Numbered from the stretch's first letter, positions 1 through 8,411 are shown. The stretch is DNA of 56,259 nucleotides from an uncultured Verrucomicrobia subdivision 3 bacterium (GCA_903842235.1 CAIMLG010000340.1:1-56259); one strand, 5' to 3'. The notes: generated by a model not told the origin, from the sequence alone. Made by a program: numbers and translations.

Positions 1-597
1 ATGAGCCCGGCGTATCAGAAGGGGGTGCAGGAAACCTGCCGGAATGCGCAGGTGGTGTTCGACAAGTTCCATGTCATCATGAACGTGAACAAGGCGGTGG
101 ATCAAGTGCGCCGGGCGGAGGTGCGCCTCGGCGGGGCGGGCGTCTGGGAAGCGCTGCACCGCAGCCAGTGGCTGTGGCGCAAGAACCCGGAGAACCTGAC
201 GGAGAGCGAAACGGCGCGGTTGGCCAAGATTGAGCAGAAGAATCTGCGCACCGCCAAGGCGTATCAGATGCGGTTGGTGTTGCAGGACATTTATCGCAGT
301 GCTACCGCCGCCGTGGCGCGGCGACGCTTTCAAGTGTGGTGTCGCTGGGTGCGCTGGGTGGCGCGCCAGCAACCGAAGAGCCTGTTGCGCTCCATGGTCA
401 AAGTGGCCGAGATGATCGAGAAGCATCTGGCCGGAATCCTGGCGCACTGGAAATGGGGCGTGACCAATGCTTTTATGGAAGGCTTGAACAGCGTCTTCAG
501 CGCGACCAAACGCAAGGCGCGCGGCTACCGCTCAACCACCCACCTGATCACCATGCTCTACTTCACCGCCGGTAAACTCCGCTTCCCTCAGTTCTGA
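1..597 (+). CDS. ISL3-family transposase, C-terminal part
   Basis: This is the catalytic C-terminal part of a DDE transposase of the ISL3 type, which cuts and inserts its own element. The frame opens at base 1 with MSPAY, the usual sequence just after the second catalytic Asp in this family. It continues through VFDKFHVI, a typical ISL3 segment, and ends with a region containing N-x-FMEGLNS, where the catalytic Glu lies. About 198 residues are visible; full-length members are around 400, so the ATG at base 1 is almost certainly internal. No frameshift is visible in this part, so the copy could be intact. Confidence 0.9.
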   Translation: MSPAYQKGVQETCRNAQVVFDKFHVIMNVNKAVDQVRRAEVRLGGAGVWEALHRSQWLWRKNPENLTESETARLAKIEQKNLRTAKAYQMRLVLQDIYRSATAAVARRRFQVWCRWVRWVARQQPKSLLRSMVKVAEMIEKHLAGILAHWKWGVTNAFMEGLNSVFSATKRKARGYRSTTHLITMLYFTAGKLRFPQF

Positions 598-623
598 GGC
601 TCCACCGAAAACAGCGAAGAACC
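1..623 (+). mobile_element. right end of an ISL3-family insertion sequence (left part outside window)
   Basis: The transposase frame stops at 597, and 3 bases later, at 601-623, comes a sequence ending in AGCGAAGAACC. Its reverse complement (GGTTCTTCGCTGTTTTCGG...) has the form I recall for ISL3 terminal repeats, so 623 is the likely outer boundary. The following 8 bases, GCATTCCA (624-631), would be the target duplication. The left end and the matching left repeat are not in the window, so completeness cannot be judged. Confidence 0.75.
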
Positions 624-1152
624 GCATTCCATCCTCAATTTTTCCGCCGTCGCTGCGCTATGGCGCTACAGGTTAGCCTCTATCCTCCCACGCTCCGACT
701 TGGGGGCGACGTGTTTCTGGTCGGGGGCGCTCCGTTCCGACTCGGTGCGGGCAGGTTCCAACCTGGGGGCGACATGTTACTCGTGGGGGGGCAACGTGTT
801 TCAGTAAGGTGGGGTATGTTTCAAGCAGGGGGCACGGCGTACCGACCAGGTGCGGACACGCACCGAGTCTGGGGAGAGAAGGGACAGCAGGTTGCCGTGC
901 CAAACCAGGTTGCCGTGACTGAGAGTTCCGATTTCGCCCGCAAGCTGGCTGTCGCCGGTTGCCAATGGGTCGAGCGGGAGTGTGTCCCCGGTTTGCACGC
1001 CGCTAAAGTCGCGCAGGTTTATCAGGTGTTGCTGAAGGTTGAATCCGAAGGTTGCGCGGGCGCGTGTGGGCACAGTTCTTGATTTTTCGCTCGTTTTATC
1101 GGCACCGCAGAACGACAATCACAATTTAACAGTAAACACACTCGTAAATTGC
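624..1152. other. intergenic region with repeats, no gene called
   Basis: About 530 bases lie between the IS end and the first glycosyltransferase. They hold an eight-unit degenerate 21-bp tandem repeat (696-863) and a 12-bp sequence, CAGGTTGCCGTG, repeated at 888 and 906. A 140-codon frame (660-1082) runs through the repeat, but it has no recognisable domain and its openness follows from the 21-bp period. I do not call it a gene. Confidence 0.6.
696..863. repeat. degenerate 21-bp tandem repeat, about 8 units
   Basis: Units begin at 696, 717, 738, 759, 780, 802, 823 and 843 and share a core like TGGGGGCGACGTGTT. Two units are 22 and 20 bases long and compensate each other, so the forward frame stays open and reads as a heptapeptide series (RLGGDVF, LVGGAPF, RLGAGRF, QPGGDML and so on). 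This is seen directly. Whether it is translated is unknown; no signal peptide or clear start accompanies it. Confidence 0.7.
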
Positions 1153-2283
1153 ATGGCGACTAACGCGATATCGGATAAGCCGGGCAAACTCATCCTCTAT
1201 CTGGGTGCGGATTGGTGGGGGTCTGACGCCCGGGCGCTGGCGGTGGCGTTGCGGCAGCAGGGACACAGTCTGATTGAGGTGGAATACGAAGATTACCTCC
1301 CGCCTTACTGGTCGAGCTTTCCGCTGAAAGTGCTGCGGCGGCTCATCCGTCCCTTGTGTGTGGCTAATTACAACGAGGCGGTGCGCCGGCATCTGGACAA
1401 TCCTGCCATTGATTTTATGCTGGTTTTCAAGGGGATGATGTTGCAGCCGGCCACGCTGGCCGCTTTTCAGAGCCGCAAAATTCCAATTTACTGCTTCTAT
1501 CCCGATGTGGGATTTGCCAGCTTTGGTTCAGACTTGGTGAACTGTCTGCCGATTTATGATTGCTTCTTCACCACCAAGGAATTTCATCTGCGGGACAATA
1601 AGCTGAAAGCGCAGGTGCGGGATATGCAGTTGGTGCGGCATGGGTTTGACCTAGAGGTGCATCGTTCGGTGAGGGTAGGCGAGGTGGTAAAAAAATATTA
1701 TGCCTGTGATATTTCGTTTGTCGGCTGCTGGTCGCCAAAAAAAGAACGGTTGGTGGCGGCGGTGGTAAAGAACCTGCCGGATTGCATGGTGAAGCTGTGG
1801 GGTCCGGGCTGGAACAACGCCGGGGAGGCGATGCGCCGGTGCTGGGCCGGACGGGGCGCGTTTGGCGATGAACTGGCGATTATCTATCAGGTTTCCAAGA
1901 TTAACCTGGGATTGTTGAGCGAAGCCGCGACCGACATGGCTTCCGGCGACCAGACCACCGTGCGGACATGGCAGATTCCGGCATCCGGAGGTTTTTTGCT
2001 GCATGAGGCGACGGCGGAGCTGGAACAATTTCTGACAACAGGAAAAGAGGTGGCGACTTTCACCGACTCGGCGGATTTGGTCACACAGGTGGCGTATTAT
2101 CTCGCCCACCCGGAAGAACGGATTGGGATTGCAGCAGCGGGGCAGCAACGCTGTGTGGCGGGTCAATATACCTATGCCGCTGCCGCCGGGACAGTTTGCG
2201 CCTATCATGAAAGCAGAAAACTTAAAACTGTTTTTGCCACAGATGCGCAGATGAACACAGATTGCAAACTGAAGACTGTTTAA
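1153..2283 (+). CDS. CgeB-like glycosyltransferase
   Basis: This is probably a GT-B glycosyltransferase of the CgeB/DUF3880 type, adding a sugar during surface glycan assembly in the cytoplasm. It opens with LILYLGADWWGSDA, the nucleotide-fold strand and loop seen at the start of this family. The C-terminal half has VKLWGPGW, KINLGLL and RTWQIPASGGFLL, the segments typical of the donor-binding domain with its conserved R-x-[FW]-E/Q-I-x-A/P-x-G-G-F-L pattern. I chose ATG 1153 because the 38 codons upstream look non-coding. The last ~18 codons derive from an inserted short repeat, so the natural C-terminus was probably nearer residue 360. Donor and acceptor cannot be told from sequence. Confidence 0.8.
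   Translation: MATNAISDKPGKLILYLGADWWGSDARALAVALRQQGHSLIEVEYEDYLPPYWSSFPLKVLRRLIRPLCVANYNEAVRRHLDNPAIDFMLVFKGMMLQPATLAAFQSRKIPIYCFYPDVGFASFGSDLVNCLPIYDCFFTTKEFHLRDNKLKAQVRDMQLVRHGFDLEVHRSVRVGEVVKKYYACDISFVGCWSPKKERLVAAVVKNLPDCMVKLWGPGWNNAGEAMRRCWAGRGAFGDELAIIYQVSKINLGLLSEAATDMASGDQTTVRTWQIPASGGFLLHEATAELEQFLTTGKEVATFTDSADLVTQVAYYLAHPEERIGIAAAGQQRCVAGQYTYAAAAGTVCAYHESRKLKTVFATDAQMNTDCKLKTV
2218..2281. repeat. short interspersed repeat inserted at the end of the CgeB-like gene
   Basis: The core, at 2238-2263, has the form CACAGATG-CGCAGATGAA-CACAGATT. It is flanked by two 16-base direct repeats, AAACTTAAAACTGTTT (2218-2233) and AAACTGAAGACTGTTT (2266-2281), which differ at two positions. The element lies inside the reading frame and the stop codon overlaps the second direct repeat. 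The pattern suggests insertion with duplication of the target. Confidence 0.6.
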
Positions 2284-2339
2284 GCAACTGTGCGCCGCGA
2301 ATGAGTTGCTCAAATGATTGCATTGTGAGAAGATTGGTT

Positions 2340-3872
2340 ATGATTCAGTTCCGGTGGTGTCGTATTTTTGTTGTGATGTTGGTTTGTGTCAGCACGGGTT
2401 CGGCGGCGCTCGCCCAAGGGACGGCGTTCACCTATCAGGGCCGCTTGAATGATTTGGTCGGGCCAGCCAGCGGAACCTACGATATCCGCTTTGTGGTATG
2501 TGATGCCGTCACCAATGGAAACGCCGTTGCGGGGGGGGTAACCAATTCCGCTGTGGCAGTGGCCAAGGGACTTTTCACAGTGACGCTTGATTTTGGCTCT
2601 GGCATTTTTACAGGCAGCAATTACTGGCTGGAATTGGCGGTGCAGACCAACGGCGGTGGTGGCTTCACCACTTTGAGCCCGCGCCAGCCCATCATGCCGT
2701 CACCGTATGCCATTTACGCTGCCAACGCCGGAAGCGCAACAACGGCGTCCATAGCTGGCACTGCCAGCTCCATTTCCGCGACTAACATTACAGACACGAT
2801 TCACATCGCCAACCTCCCCTACATTCCTCTCGGACTGGCCAGCAATGCCGCCAGTGCGTCCGTTGCAACCTATGTCACCAGCTCGCCCTTGACGAACGCC
2901 GTGACCAATTATTCCGGCACCGTCCCACTCGAGAATCTGCCGGAGATCATTGTGACCAACGGCACGTCGACTGTAACTTGGGGTAGCGACGTGACCGGCT
3001 TCCAAATCCACACTGACCCGGTGCGCGTGCCAAACATTCCTGTGGCAATTCTGCAACCAGCTGTTTCAAATTCTGCAATGGTTCTGGACTTGTGGCCTTC
3101 TTCCTCCAACGGAGATAACCCCTCCAATTCCGATGGATTGCAGGGAAGTGTCATGTTGGATTTGGTTGACCGCAATCTGGCCACCAGTGCTGACACGAAT
3201 ACTTGGCAGGCTTTTGTGATGGCGATTGGTCCGACTGCGGCGACTTTTGGCACCCACAGTCAGGGGACTAATCCTCCGTTGCCCATAACCTTTTGGGGGC
3301 CAAACTCTGGCGCTGCATATACTTTTACAACCTGCGGACCCGGTGCGTCAAGTCAGGTTGCTCGTTTCCGTATGACCGCAGATAATTTTGGATTACCTAC
3401 AGGTCAATGGTGTGTTTGGGGAAGCGGGTCTGGATTTGACGGTTATGTGTTCGCTACAGCGCCAATGGTTACTTCCGGTGGAGTAGACTTTTACGGCGGC
3501 AGTGAAACCATCTTATCCAGCACAGTAGGTCTCAACTGGAAATCTACCGGGCTGCTCGAAGTAAATAGCGGACAAACCGCTGGTGGAAATGGCTCACTTC
3601 TTGTCGGTTCTAATCTATTTGTCGGAAACACTCTCATAGCCACAAATGGCATCGCTTCCGGCGCCACAAACTACGGCACGTTCACTGGCAACTGGACGAA
3701 CACATTTGGCATCAATGTTGCCGTGACCATGAGCAACGGCACCCGTGTGGCGGTCTTTAACCAGCTGGGGGCGAATGTAATTCCAGCCGGCGTCAATCCG
3801 GTCAGCTTTATTCTGTTACCTTCAGCATGGACAACCAATTCCGCAGGGACAGGTTATTACTACGCCCAATGA
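2340..3872 (+). CDS. secreted surface protein of the 'AFTYQGRL' type
   Basis: This is an exported protein of 510 residues with no assigned enzymatic role. ATG 2340 was chosen because it gives a clean signal peptide: RWCR, a hydrophobic stretch, then SAALAQ with likely cleavage before GTAFTYQGRL. The N-terminal ~130 residues (YQGRL, YDIRFVV, GLFTVTLDFG, YWLELAVQTNG, LSPRQPIMPSPYAIYA) form a beta-rich domain that I know as common in secreted Verrucomicrobia and Planctomycetes proteins. The middle is Ala/Ser/Thr/Asn-rich and repetitive, like fibre proteins. The tail lacks a PEP-CTERM-like motif, transmembrane helix or basic end. It sits inside the EPS locus and might be a surface fibre or matrix protein; that is inference. 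Confidence 0.75.
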   Translation: MIQFRWCRIFVVMLVCVSTGSAALAQGTAFTYQGRLNDLVGPASGTYDIRFVVCDAVTNGNAVAGGVTNSAVAVAKGLFTVTLDFGSGIFTGSNYWLELAVQTNGGGGFTTLSPRQPIMPSPYAIYAANAGSATTASIAGTASSISATNITDTIHIANLPYIPLGLASNAASASVATYVTSSPLTNAVTNYSGTVPLENLPEIIVTNGTSTVTWGSDVTGFQIHTDPVRVPNIPVAILQPAVSNSAMVLDLWPSSSNGDNPSNSDGLQGSVMLDLVDRNLATSADTNTWQAFVMAIGPTAATFGTHSQGTNPPLPITFWGPNSGAAYTFTTCGPGASSQVARFRMTADNFGLPTGQWCVWGSGSGFDGYVFATAPMVTSGGVDFYGGSETILSSTVGLNWKSTGLLEVNSGQTAGGNGSLLVGSNLFVGNTLIATNGIASGATNYGTFTGNWTNTFGINVAVTMSNGTRVAVFNQLGANVIPAGVNPVSFILLPSAWTTNSAGTGYYYAQ

Positions 3873-3876
3873 GTCA

Positions 3877-3978
3877 CTTTCAAAGCTCCGTAGTAGCCGA
3901 GGTGACGAGGCTCAAATGTAATTCCGAATTCCGAATTTGAAGTGAGCCTCGTCACGTCGGTTGCTACAGATTTGAAAG
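3877..3978. repeat. long palindromic intergenic repeat
   Basis: Arms at 3890-3914 and 3943-3967 match at 22 of 25 positions (GTAGTAGCCGAGGTGACGAG... against its complement). Outer arms CTTTCAAA (3877-3884) and TTTGAAAG (3971-3978) also pair. The 28-base loop carries AATTCCG twice, a 7-base period. The transcript could fold into a long stem and might end transcription of the secreted-protein gene, but no T-run follows. I recall similar sequences dispersed in Verrucomicrobia genomes. Confidence 0.7.
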
Positions 3979-4100
3979 AACCTCAAGTGTGTGACGAAAG
4001 TCCGGTCGCGACGCCCGGACTGACACGCGGGACGCATGCGCTCCCAGTTGTATCTTGCAGGAACGTGGTAGGAACATCGCAGCGCGCCATCCTTCCCTGA

Positions 4101-4121
4101 AATCTGTGTTTCATCTGTGGC
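4101..4121 (-). repeat. copy of the CACAGATG / ACACAGATT interspersed repeat
   Basis: Read on the - strand the sequence is GCCACAGATGAAACACAGATT. This is the same sequence family as the insertion at 2238-2263, with the CGCAG segment missing. It lies in non-coding DNA. Confidence 0.55.
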
Positions 4122-4159
4122 CATTTTGACGCTGTTTGCGCCTTGGTGTCCGAATTCTT

Positions 4160-4189
4160 TTGAGTTTTTTGCAGATTTTGCTGTATTGT
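4160..4189 (+). promoter_or_regulatory. possible sigma70-type promoter before the flippase gene
   Basis: TTGAGT (4160-4165) and TATTGT (4184-4189) are separated by 18 bases, each matching 4 of 6 consensus positions. The ATG of the flippase follows 16 bases after the -10 box. The surrounding DNA is T-rich, so chance matches are likely. Confidence 0.3.
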
Positions 4190-4205
4190 CTTAAACCAAA
4201 ACCGA

Positions 4206-5771
4206 ATGAATGATGAGGCCACACAAGGGGTGACTCCGGCGGAAATTGCCCTTCCGCCGCCCCGACCTTCCTCTTATCGGCAAATCCTGAAGTCCTCGGC
4301 CCTGATCGGCGGCTCATCGGCATTCAATATTGTCATCGGCATCGCGCGCACAAAAGTGATGGCGGCGATTCTGGGCCCCAGCGGCTTTGGCCTGATGGGA
4401 ATGTATGTTTCTCTCTCGGGCATGGTGGGCAACTTGACCGTTTTGGGCATGGATAGCGGCGGCGTCCGTCAAATCGCGGAAGCCGCCGGTTCGGGCGAAC
4501 AAACCCGCATTGCCCGCATCATCACAGCCTTGCGCCGCTGCATGTTTTTTTCGGGTGTCGCCGGAGCTTTATTGCTGCTTTTATTCCGGAGCGAAGCCAG
4601 CCAGATTACTTTTGGGGACACGAACCATGCCGCCGGGATAGGTTTGTTGTCGTTGACCGTTTTTTTTACCGCGATTGCCGGAGGCCAGAAGGCGCTCATC
4701 CAGGGACTGCGTCAGCTTAAAGATTTGGCCGCAATCAATGTTTTCGGGGCGCTTTTTGGCACCATTGTCAGCATACCGCTGGTGCTGTGGCTGGGTGAAA
4801 AAGGGGTGGTGCCAAGCCTTCTCGCCATTTCGGCTTTTGCCACCCTGCCGTCCTGGTGGTTTGCGCGTAAAATCAAAGTCGCTCGCGTCCAGATGACGTG
4901 GCGGGAGACCTTTGCGGAAGCTCGCGGGATGCTCACGCTCGGCTTGGCCTTTTTGGCTAGCGGTTTGATGGGAGCTTTCGTGGCTTTCCTGACGCGGATC
5001 ATTATTTTGCGCGAGCTTGGGCTAAGCACGGCCGGAATTTATCAGGCGGTCATCATCATTTCCGGAACGTATGTGGGATTCATCATGCAGGCGATCATCG
5101 CGGATTTTTACCCTCGCCTGACCGCTGTCGCGGGAGACAACGCCGAGTGCAACCGGCTGGTCAACGAACAGATTGAAATTTCGCTGCTGCTGGCCGTCCC
5201 CGGGATTCTTGCCACAATCGCCTTGGCGCCGCTCGTGCTAACGGTTTTCTACAGCTCCAAGTTCACTGATGCAACGGTTGTTTTGCGCTGGCAATCGATT
5301 GGGGTGCTGTTGCGTTTGGCCTCCTGGCCGCTGCTGATGATCATTTTGGCCAAGAATCGAAGCAAATGGTTTATGGTTACCGAGGTTCTGAATACGGTTT
5401 CGCAAATTGTCCTGTTTTGGTTTGGTGTCCGGTTCTTGGGCTTTGCGGGGGCTGGCGTGGCATTTTTTCTGGTTTGGCTGTTTTACTTGTGCCTAATGGC
5501 GGCGTTGGCGCGTCGCTTGTCCGGCTTCTCTTGGTCGCCCGCCAACCTCCGCATTGGTGCTTTGGGCCTCATCTCTGTTGCTTTGACATTTGCCTGCTGC
5601 CAGAGTCTCCCAACCCTCTGGGGGGCGGCCATCGGCACCAGTGCAGCCATCCTGATCGGCTTATGGTCAATCTCCACGCTTGTCACGCTGATGACAACCT
5701 CAGGCATGGCTTCACCCTTTGCAAGAATACCAGTCATGGGAACGGTGTTGACTAAACTGTTCCGCAGATGA
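4206..5771 (+). CDS. wzx: Wzx-type O-antigen/polysaccharide flippase
   Basis: This is an inner-membrane lipid-linked oligosaccharide flippase of the MATE/MVF superfamily, moving undecaprenyl-linked repeat units to the periplasm. The 521-residue protein has about 12-14 hydrophobic segments, the usual size for Wzx. It starts with ILKSSALIGGSSAFNIVIGI and RTKVMAAILGPSGFGLMGMY, the characteristic first two helices of WzxE-like proteins, followed by the GMDSGGVRQIAEA loop. It is the first gene of a tight cluster: its stop overlaps the next start by 4 bp (ATGA at 5768-5771). With the Wzy-like protein downstream it marks the locus as Wzx/Wzy-dependent. Confidence 0.9.
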   Translation: MNDEATQGVTPAEIALPPPRPSSYRQILKSSALIGGSSAFNIVIGIARTKVMAAILGPSGFGLMGMYVSLSGMVGNLTVLGMDSGGVRQIAEAAGSGEQTRIARIITALRRCMFFSGVAGALLLLLFRSEASQITFGDTNHAAGIGLLSLTVFFTAIAGGQKALIQGLRQLKDLAAINVFGALFGTIVSIPLVLWLGEKGVVPSLLAISAFATLPSWWFARKIKVARVQMTWRETFAEARGMLTLGLAFLASGLMGAFVAFLTRIIILRELGLSTAGIYQAVIIISGTYVGFIMQAIIADFYPRLTAVAGDNAECNRLVNEQIEISLLLAVPGILATIALAPLVLTVFYSSKFTDATVVLRWQSIGVLLRLASWPLLMIILAKNRSKWFMVTEVLNTVSQIVLFWFGVRFLGFAGAGVAFFLVWLFYLCLMAALARRLSGFSWSPANLRIGALGLISVALTFACCQSLPTLWGAAIGTSAAILIGLWSISTLVTLMTTSGMASPFARIPVMGTVLTKLFRR

Positions 5772-6397
5772 TTGTCCAAAGTAATGAAATGAAGACCTCA
5801 AAAATGATTCTCACCAAATGTCTGGTCTTGGCTGGTCTGCCCCGGAGTTGCTACTGCGCCCTCAAAACCCTGCTCTTAAAGACGGACTATCGGCGCTGGC
5901 GCAGGAATTCAATGGAGCAGCCTTCCTGGGATGGCCGGAATGAGCGCCTTGCCAAACTGATCCCCAACGGGAGTCAGGTGATTGATCTTGGTGCCGGGGC
6001 GCAAACATTAAAACAGCATCTGGGGCGAGACTGTAGTTATCAGCCCTGCGATCTGGTGAAAAGCTCCCCGGATTGTCTGGTGTGCGATTTTAACGCGGGA
6101 CTTTATCCGGAAAAAACACAGGATTATGATTTTGTGGTGTGCAGTGGTGTGCTGGAGTATATCCGGGAACCCAAGGAATTCATTGGCCGAATCATCACTT
6201 ACGGGAAAACGGTTATCATTTCCTACAACCTTTGGGACGGGAAACCTTCCGGCAAATTTTCACGGCTTTCTCAAGGCTGGGTAAATCATCTAGGACCATC
6301 CGACTTGGAAGGGTATTTTGAGGCGCTGGGGGTTCCCTTCGAAAAGGTGGATGACTGGCATGGCCATTTTATCTACCGGTTGCGACCTTTGCGATAA
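5768..6397 (+). CDS. class I SAM-dependent methyltransferase-like protein
   Basis: This is a 209-residue protein with a Rossmann methyltransferase core. The SAM-binding motif I is VIDLGAGAQT (about residues 73-82). Motif II-like YQPCDLV and a motif IV-like YDFVVCSGVLEYIREP follow, close to methionine-biosynthesis/UbiE-type proteins that read FD-x-V-x-x-x-x-V-L-E-H. An N-terminal hydrophobic and basic stretch could contact the membrane. It overlaps the flippase stop by 4 bp, so translation is probably coupled. A role in methylating a sugar, or capping a growing chain, fits the locus but cannot be shown. Confidence 0.7.
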   Translation: MIVQSNEMKTSKMILTKCLVLAGLPRSCYCALKTLLLKTDYRRWRRNSMEQPSWDGRNERLAKLIPNGSQVIDLGAGAQTLKQHLGRDCSYQPCDLVKSSPDCLVCDFNAGLYPEKTQDYDFVVCSGVLEYIREPKEFIGRIITYGKTVIISYNLWDGKPSGKFSRLSQGWVNHLGPSDLEGYFEALGVPFEKVDDWHGHFIYRLRPLR

Positions 6398-6410
6398 CCA
6401 GCATATTTTC

Positions 6411-8381
6411 ATGGAACGTGCTGTTAATTTGAAAATGCATTACAGGTATAGACCAGACATTGATGGACTGAGGGCGCTGGCCATCTTACCCGTAATCCTT
6501 TTCCATGCAGGTTTTGGGTGTAGCGGAGGGTTTGTTGGTGTTGACGTTTTTTTTGTTATTTCTGGTTTTCTGATAACTTCGCTTATTTTGAAGGAAATTG
6601 GGAACGATGACTTTAGCTTGGTAGCCTTTTGGGAAAGGCGAATTCGGCGTATTCTTCCGGCGCTATTTGTTGTGGCCTTTGCCACTCTTGTTGCGGGATG
6701 GTTTCTATGTTGGCCACAAGACTTCGACCTTCTTGGTAAATCTGCGATAGCTCAGGCGACTCTGATGTCGAATGTCTTTTTCTTTCGACATACAGATTAC
6801 TTTGCTGCCGGCGTTGATACGATGCCATTGCTGCATACTTGGTCGTTGGCCGTGGAAGAGCAATTTTATGTGCTATTTCCACTACTTTTGATTTCTTTGG
6901 CGCGGTTCAAACGGTTGTCTATCGCCCGAACAATCTTTATTCTTTGCATTTGCTCGCTCGCATTTAGCGTATTTGGCAGCTACTACAGGCCATCGGCTAC
7001 TTTCTACCTGTTGCCAAGCCGAGCATGGGAACTGATGATTGGCGGCTTTCTCGCAGCCATCCACGGAAGGCAGTTGTCAAATTCATGGTTAAACGAAACT
7101 GCTGCTTTGTCCGGTTTTGTCCTGATTGTGTATTCGATATTGTGTTATACACGCGAAACCCGTTTTCCAGGACTGGCGGCTATCCCGCCATGTCTGGGAG
7201 CTGGTTTGATTATTTTTTCAGGCAATACTAAACCCACCCTCGTGAGCAGGGTGTTAGCCTTCAGGCCAGTAGTGTTTGTCGGCCTCATTTCATACTCGCT
7301 TTATCTGTGGCATTGGCCGTTGTTGGTTTTTTTACGATACATCAGTATGGAAACGCCGAGTTGGAAACTTCGCGTCGTCCTTTTGTTGTTTAGCGTCATG
7401 CTGGCAATCCTGTCATGGAAGTATATTGAGACTCCATTTCGCAAACGGTTGATATGTCGGCAACGTTCGCAAGTATTCGCCTTCGCGGGTCTCTCGATGC
7501 TGGCGCTGCTGATTTGCGGCGGCGGGATTTATATCAAGCATGGACTACCTTTCCGATTTCCTGCCGATATCCTCAGCTACTACAATTTCCGTAATGACCG
7601 TGCCTTGCTAAATGAAATCTCGCTACAACAGGCCGCTGCGGGCCAGTTTGCTGAACTCGGCGCGCAGAACACTAATCAGCCTATTGATGTATTGCTTTGG
7701 GGTGACAGTCATGCCATGGTTATAGCTCCTGTCATTGACAAACTGTGCCGACAGTTTTCAGTGCGTGGCGTTGAAGCGACACATTCAGCAACATTGCCTA
7801 TTCTAGGATACAATGGCTCATATAAATATAGCCTCATGGCGGCACCGCCCGCCTTCTCGAAGTCCGTTGTTGAATTCATCGCCACAAGACATATTAAGAC
7901 CGTGATCATTGCGGCGCATTGGACTGTGTATGATTATCCCGATTTGGTGAAAACCAAGCTGACTGCGACAGTCCGCAATCTCATTTCTTCAGGGGCAAGA
8001 GTTTATGTGCTAAAGGATGTGCCCATACCCGGCTTTGATGTCCCTAGACATGTGGCAATGACAGCCCTCTACCAAGGCGATTTTTCAAAACTAGAAATTT
8101 CTCCGGATAAACATGTTGCCGCTAATCAGGACTATGAATCCATTTTCAATCATTTATCGCAAATGGGAGCAACAGTTTTGGATACCCCAAAGTATTTCTT
8201 GAACACTCGTGGCTATTACGATGTGGTTCGCGATGACAAAGTGTTGTATTGTGACGAAAGTCATTTGTCTATTTCCGGTTCACAATTGCTATATCCAATG
8301 TTTGAACCTTTGTTTGTTAAAACAGGACAGACACGTCCTCTGGATTTTAACAAAGGTGTCCCATACCCTCTTTTATTCTAG
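6411..8381 (+). CDS. acyltransferase 3 (OafA-like) with C-terminal SGNH domain
   Basis: This is a membrane O-acyltransferase that would move acetyl or another acyl group to a sugar. ATG 6411 follows the previous stop by 13 bases; ATG 6435 is an alternative. Residues ~10-360 are the acyltransferase-3 membrane domain, with YRPDIDGLRALAI, VDVFFVISGFLIT and the conserved R-x-x-RI-x-P (RRIRRILPAL). The C-terminal ~220 residues are a periplasmic SGNH esterase-like domain with GDSH at 431-434 (Ser433) and D615-x-x-H618. Length 656 matches OafA-type fusions. Its DNA is visibly richer in A/T than flanking genes, suggesting recent acquisition. Confidence 0.88.
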   Translation: MERAVNLKMHYRYRPDIDGLRALAILPVILFHAGFGCSGGFVGVDVFFVISGFLITSLILKEIGNDDFSLVAFWERRIRRILPALFVVAFATLVAGWFLCWPQDFDLLGKSAIAQATLMSNVFFFRHTDYFAAGVDTMPLLHTWSLAVEEQFYVLFPLLLISLARFKRLSIARTIFILCICSLAFSVFGSYYRPSATFYLLPSRAWELMIGGFLAAIHGRQLSNSWLNETAALSGFVLIVYSILCYTRETRFPGLAAIPPCLGAGLIIFSGNTKPTLVSRVLAFRPVVFVGLISYSLYLWHWPLLVFLRYISMETPSWKLRVVLLLFSVMLAILSWKYIETPFRKRLICRQRSQVFAFAGLSMLALLICGGGIYIKHGLPFRFPADILSYYNFRNDRALLNEISLQQAAAGQFAELGAQNTNQPIDVLLWGDSHAMVIAPVIDKLCRQFSVRGVEATHSATLPILGYNGSYKYSLMAAPPAFSKSVVEFIATRHIKTVIIAAHWTVYDYPDLVKTKLTATVRNLISSGARVYVLKDVPIPGFDVPRHVAMTALYQGDFSKLEISPDKHVAANQDYESIFNHLSQMGATVLDTPKYFLNTRGYYDVVRDDKVLYCDESHLSISGSQLLYPMFEPLFVKTGQTRPLDFNKGVPYPLLF

Positions 8382-8411
8382 ACAAAACCAGTCATTTTTA
8401 CATTCAGTGGT

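Larger units (their letters stand above)
3873..4205. other. intergenic region with palindrome and interspersed repeat
   Basis: This 333-base stretch holds no gene. It contains a large imperfect palindrome (3877-3978), a second copy of the CACAGATG/ACACAGATT-type repeat on the opposite strand (4101-4121), and a possible promoter for the following flippase gene (4160-4189). Confidence 0.65.

Noticed and set aside
660-1082. 140-codon frame through the 21-bp repeat as a gene
   Set aside because: Openness follows from the repeat period. There is no domain, signal peptide or start evidence; kept only as a repeat finding.
2340-3872. the secreted fibre-like protein as an exosortase substrate
   Set aside because: Its C-terminus lacks the required motif, transmembrane helix and basic tail.
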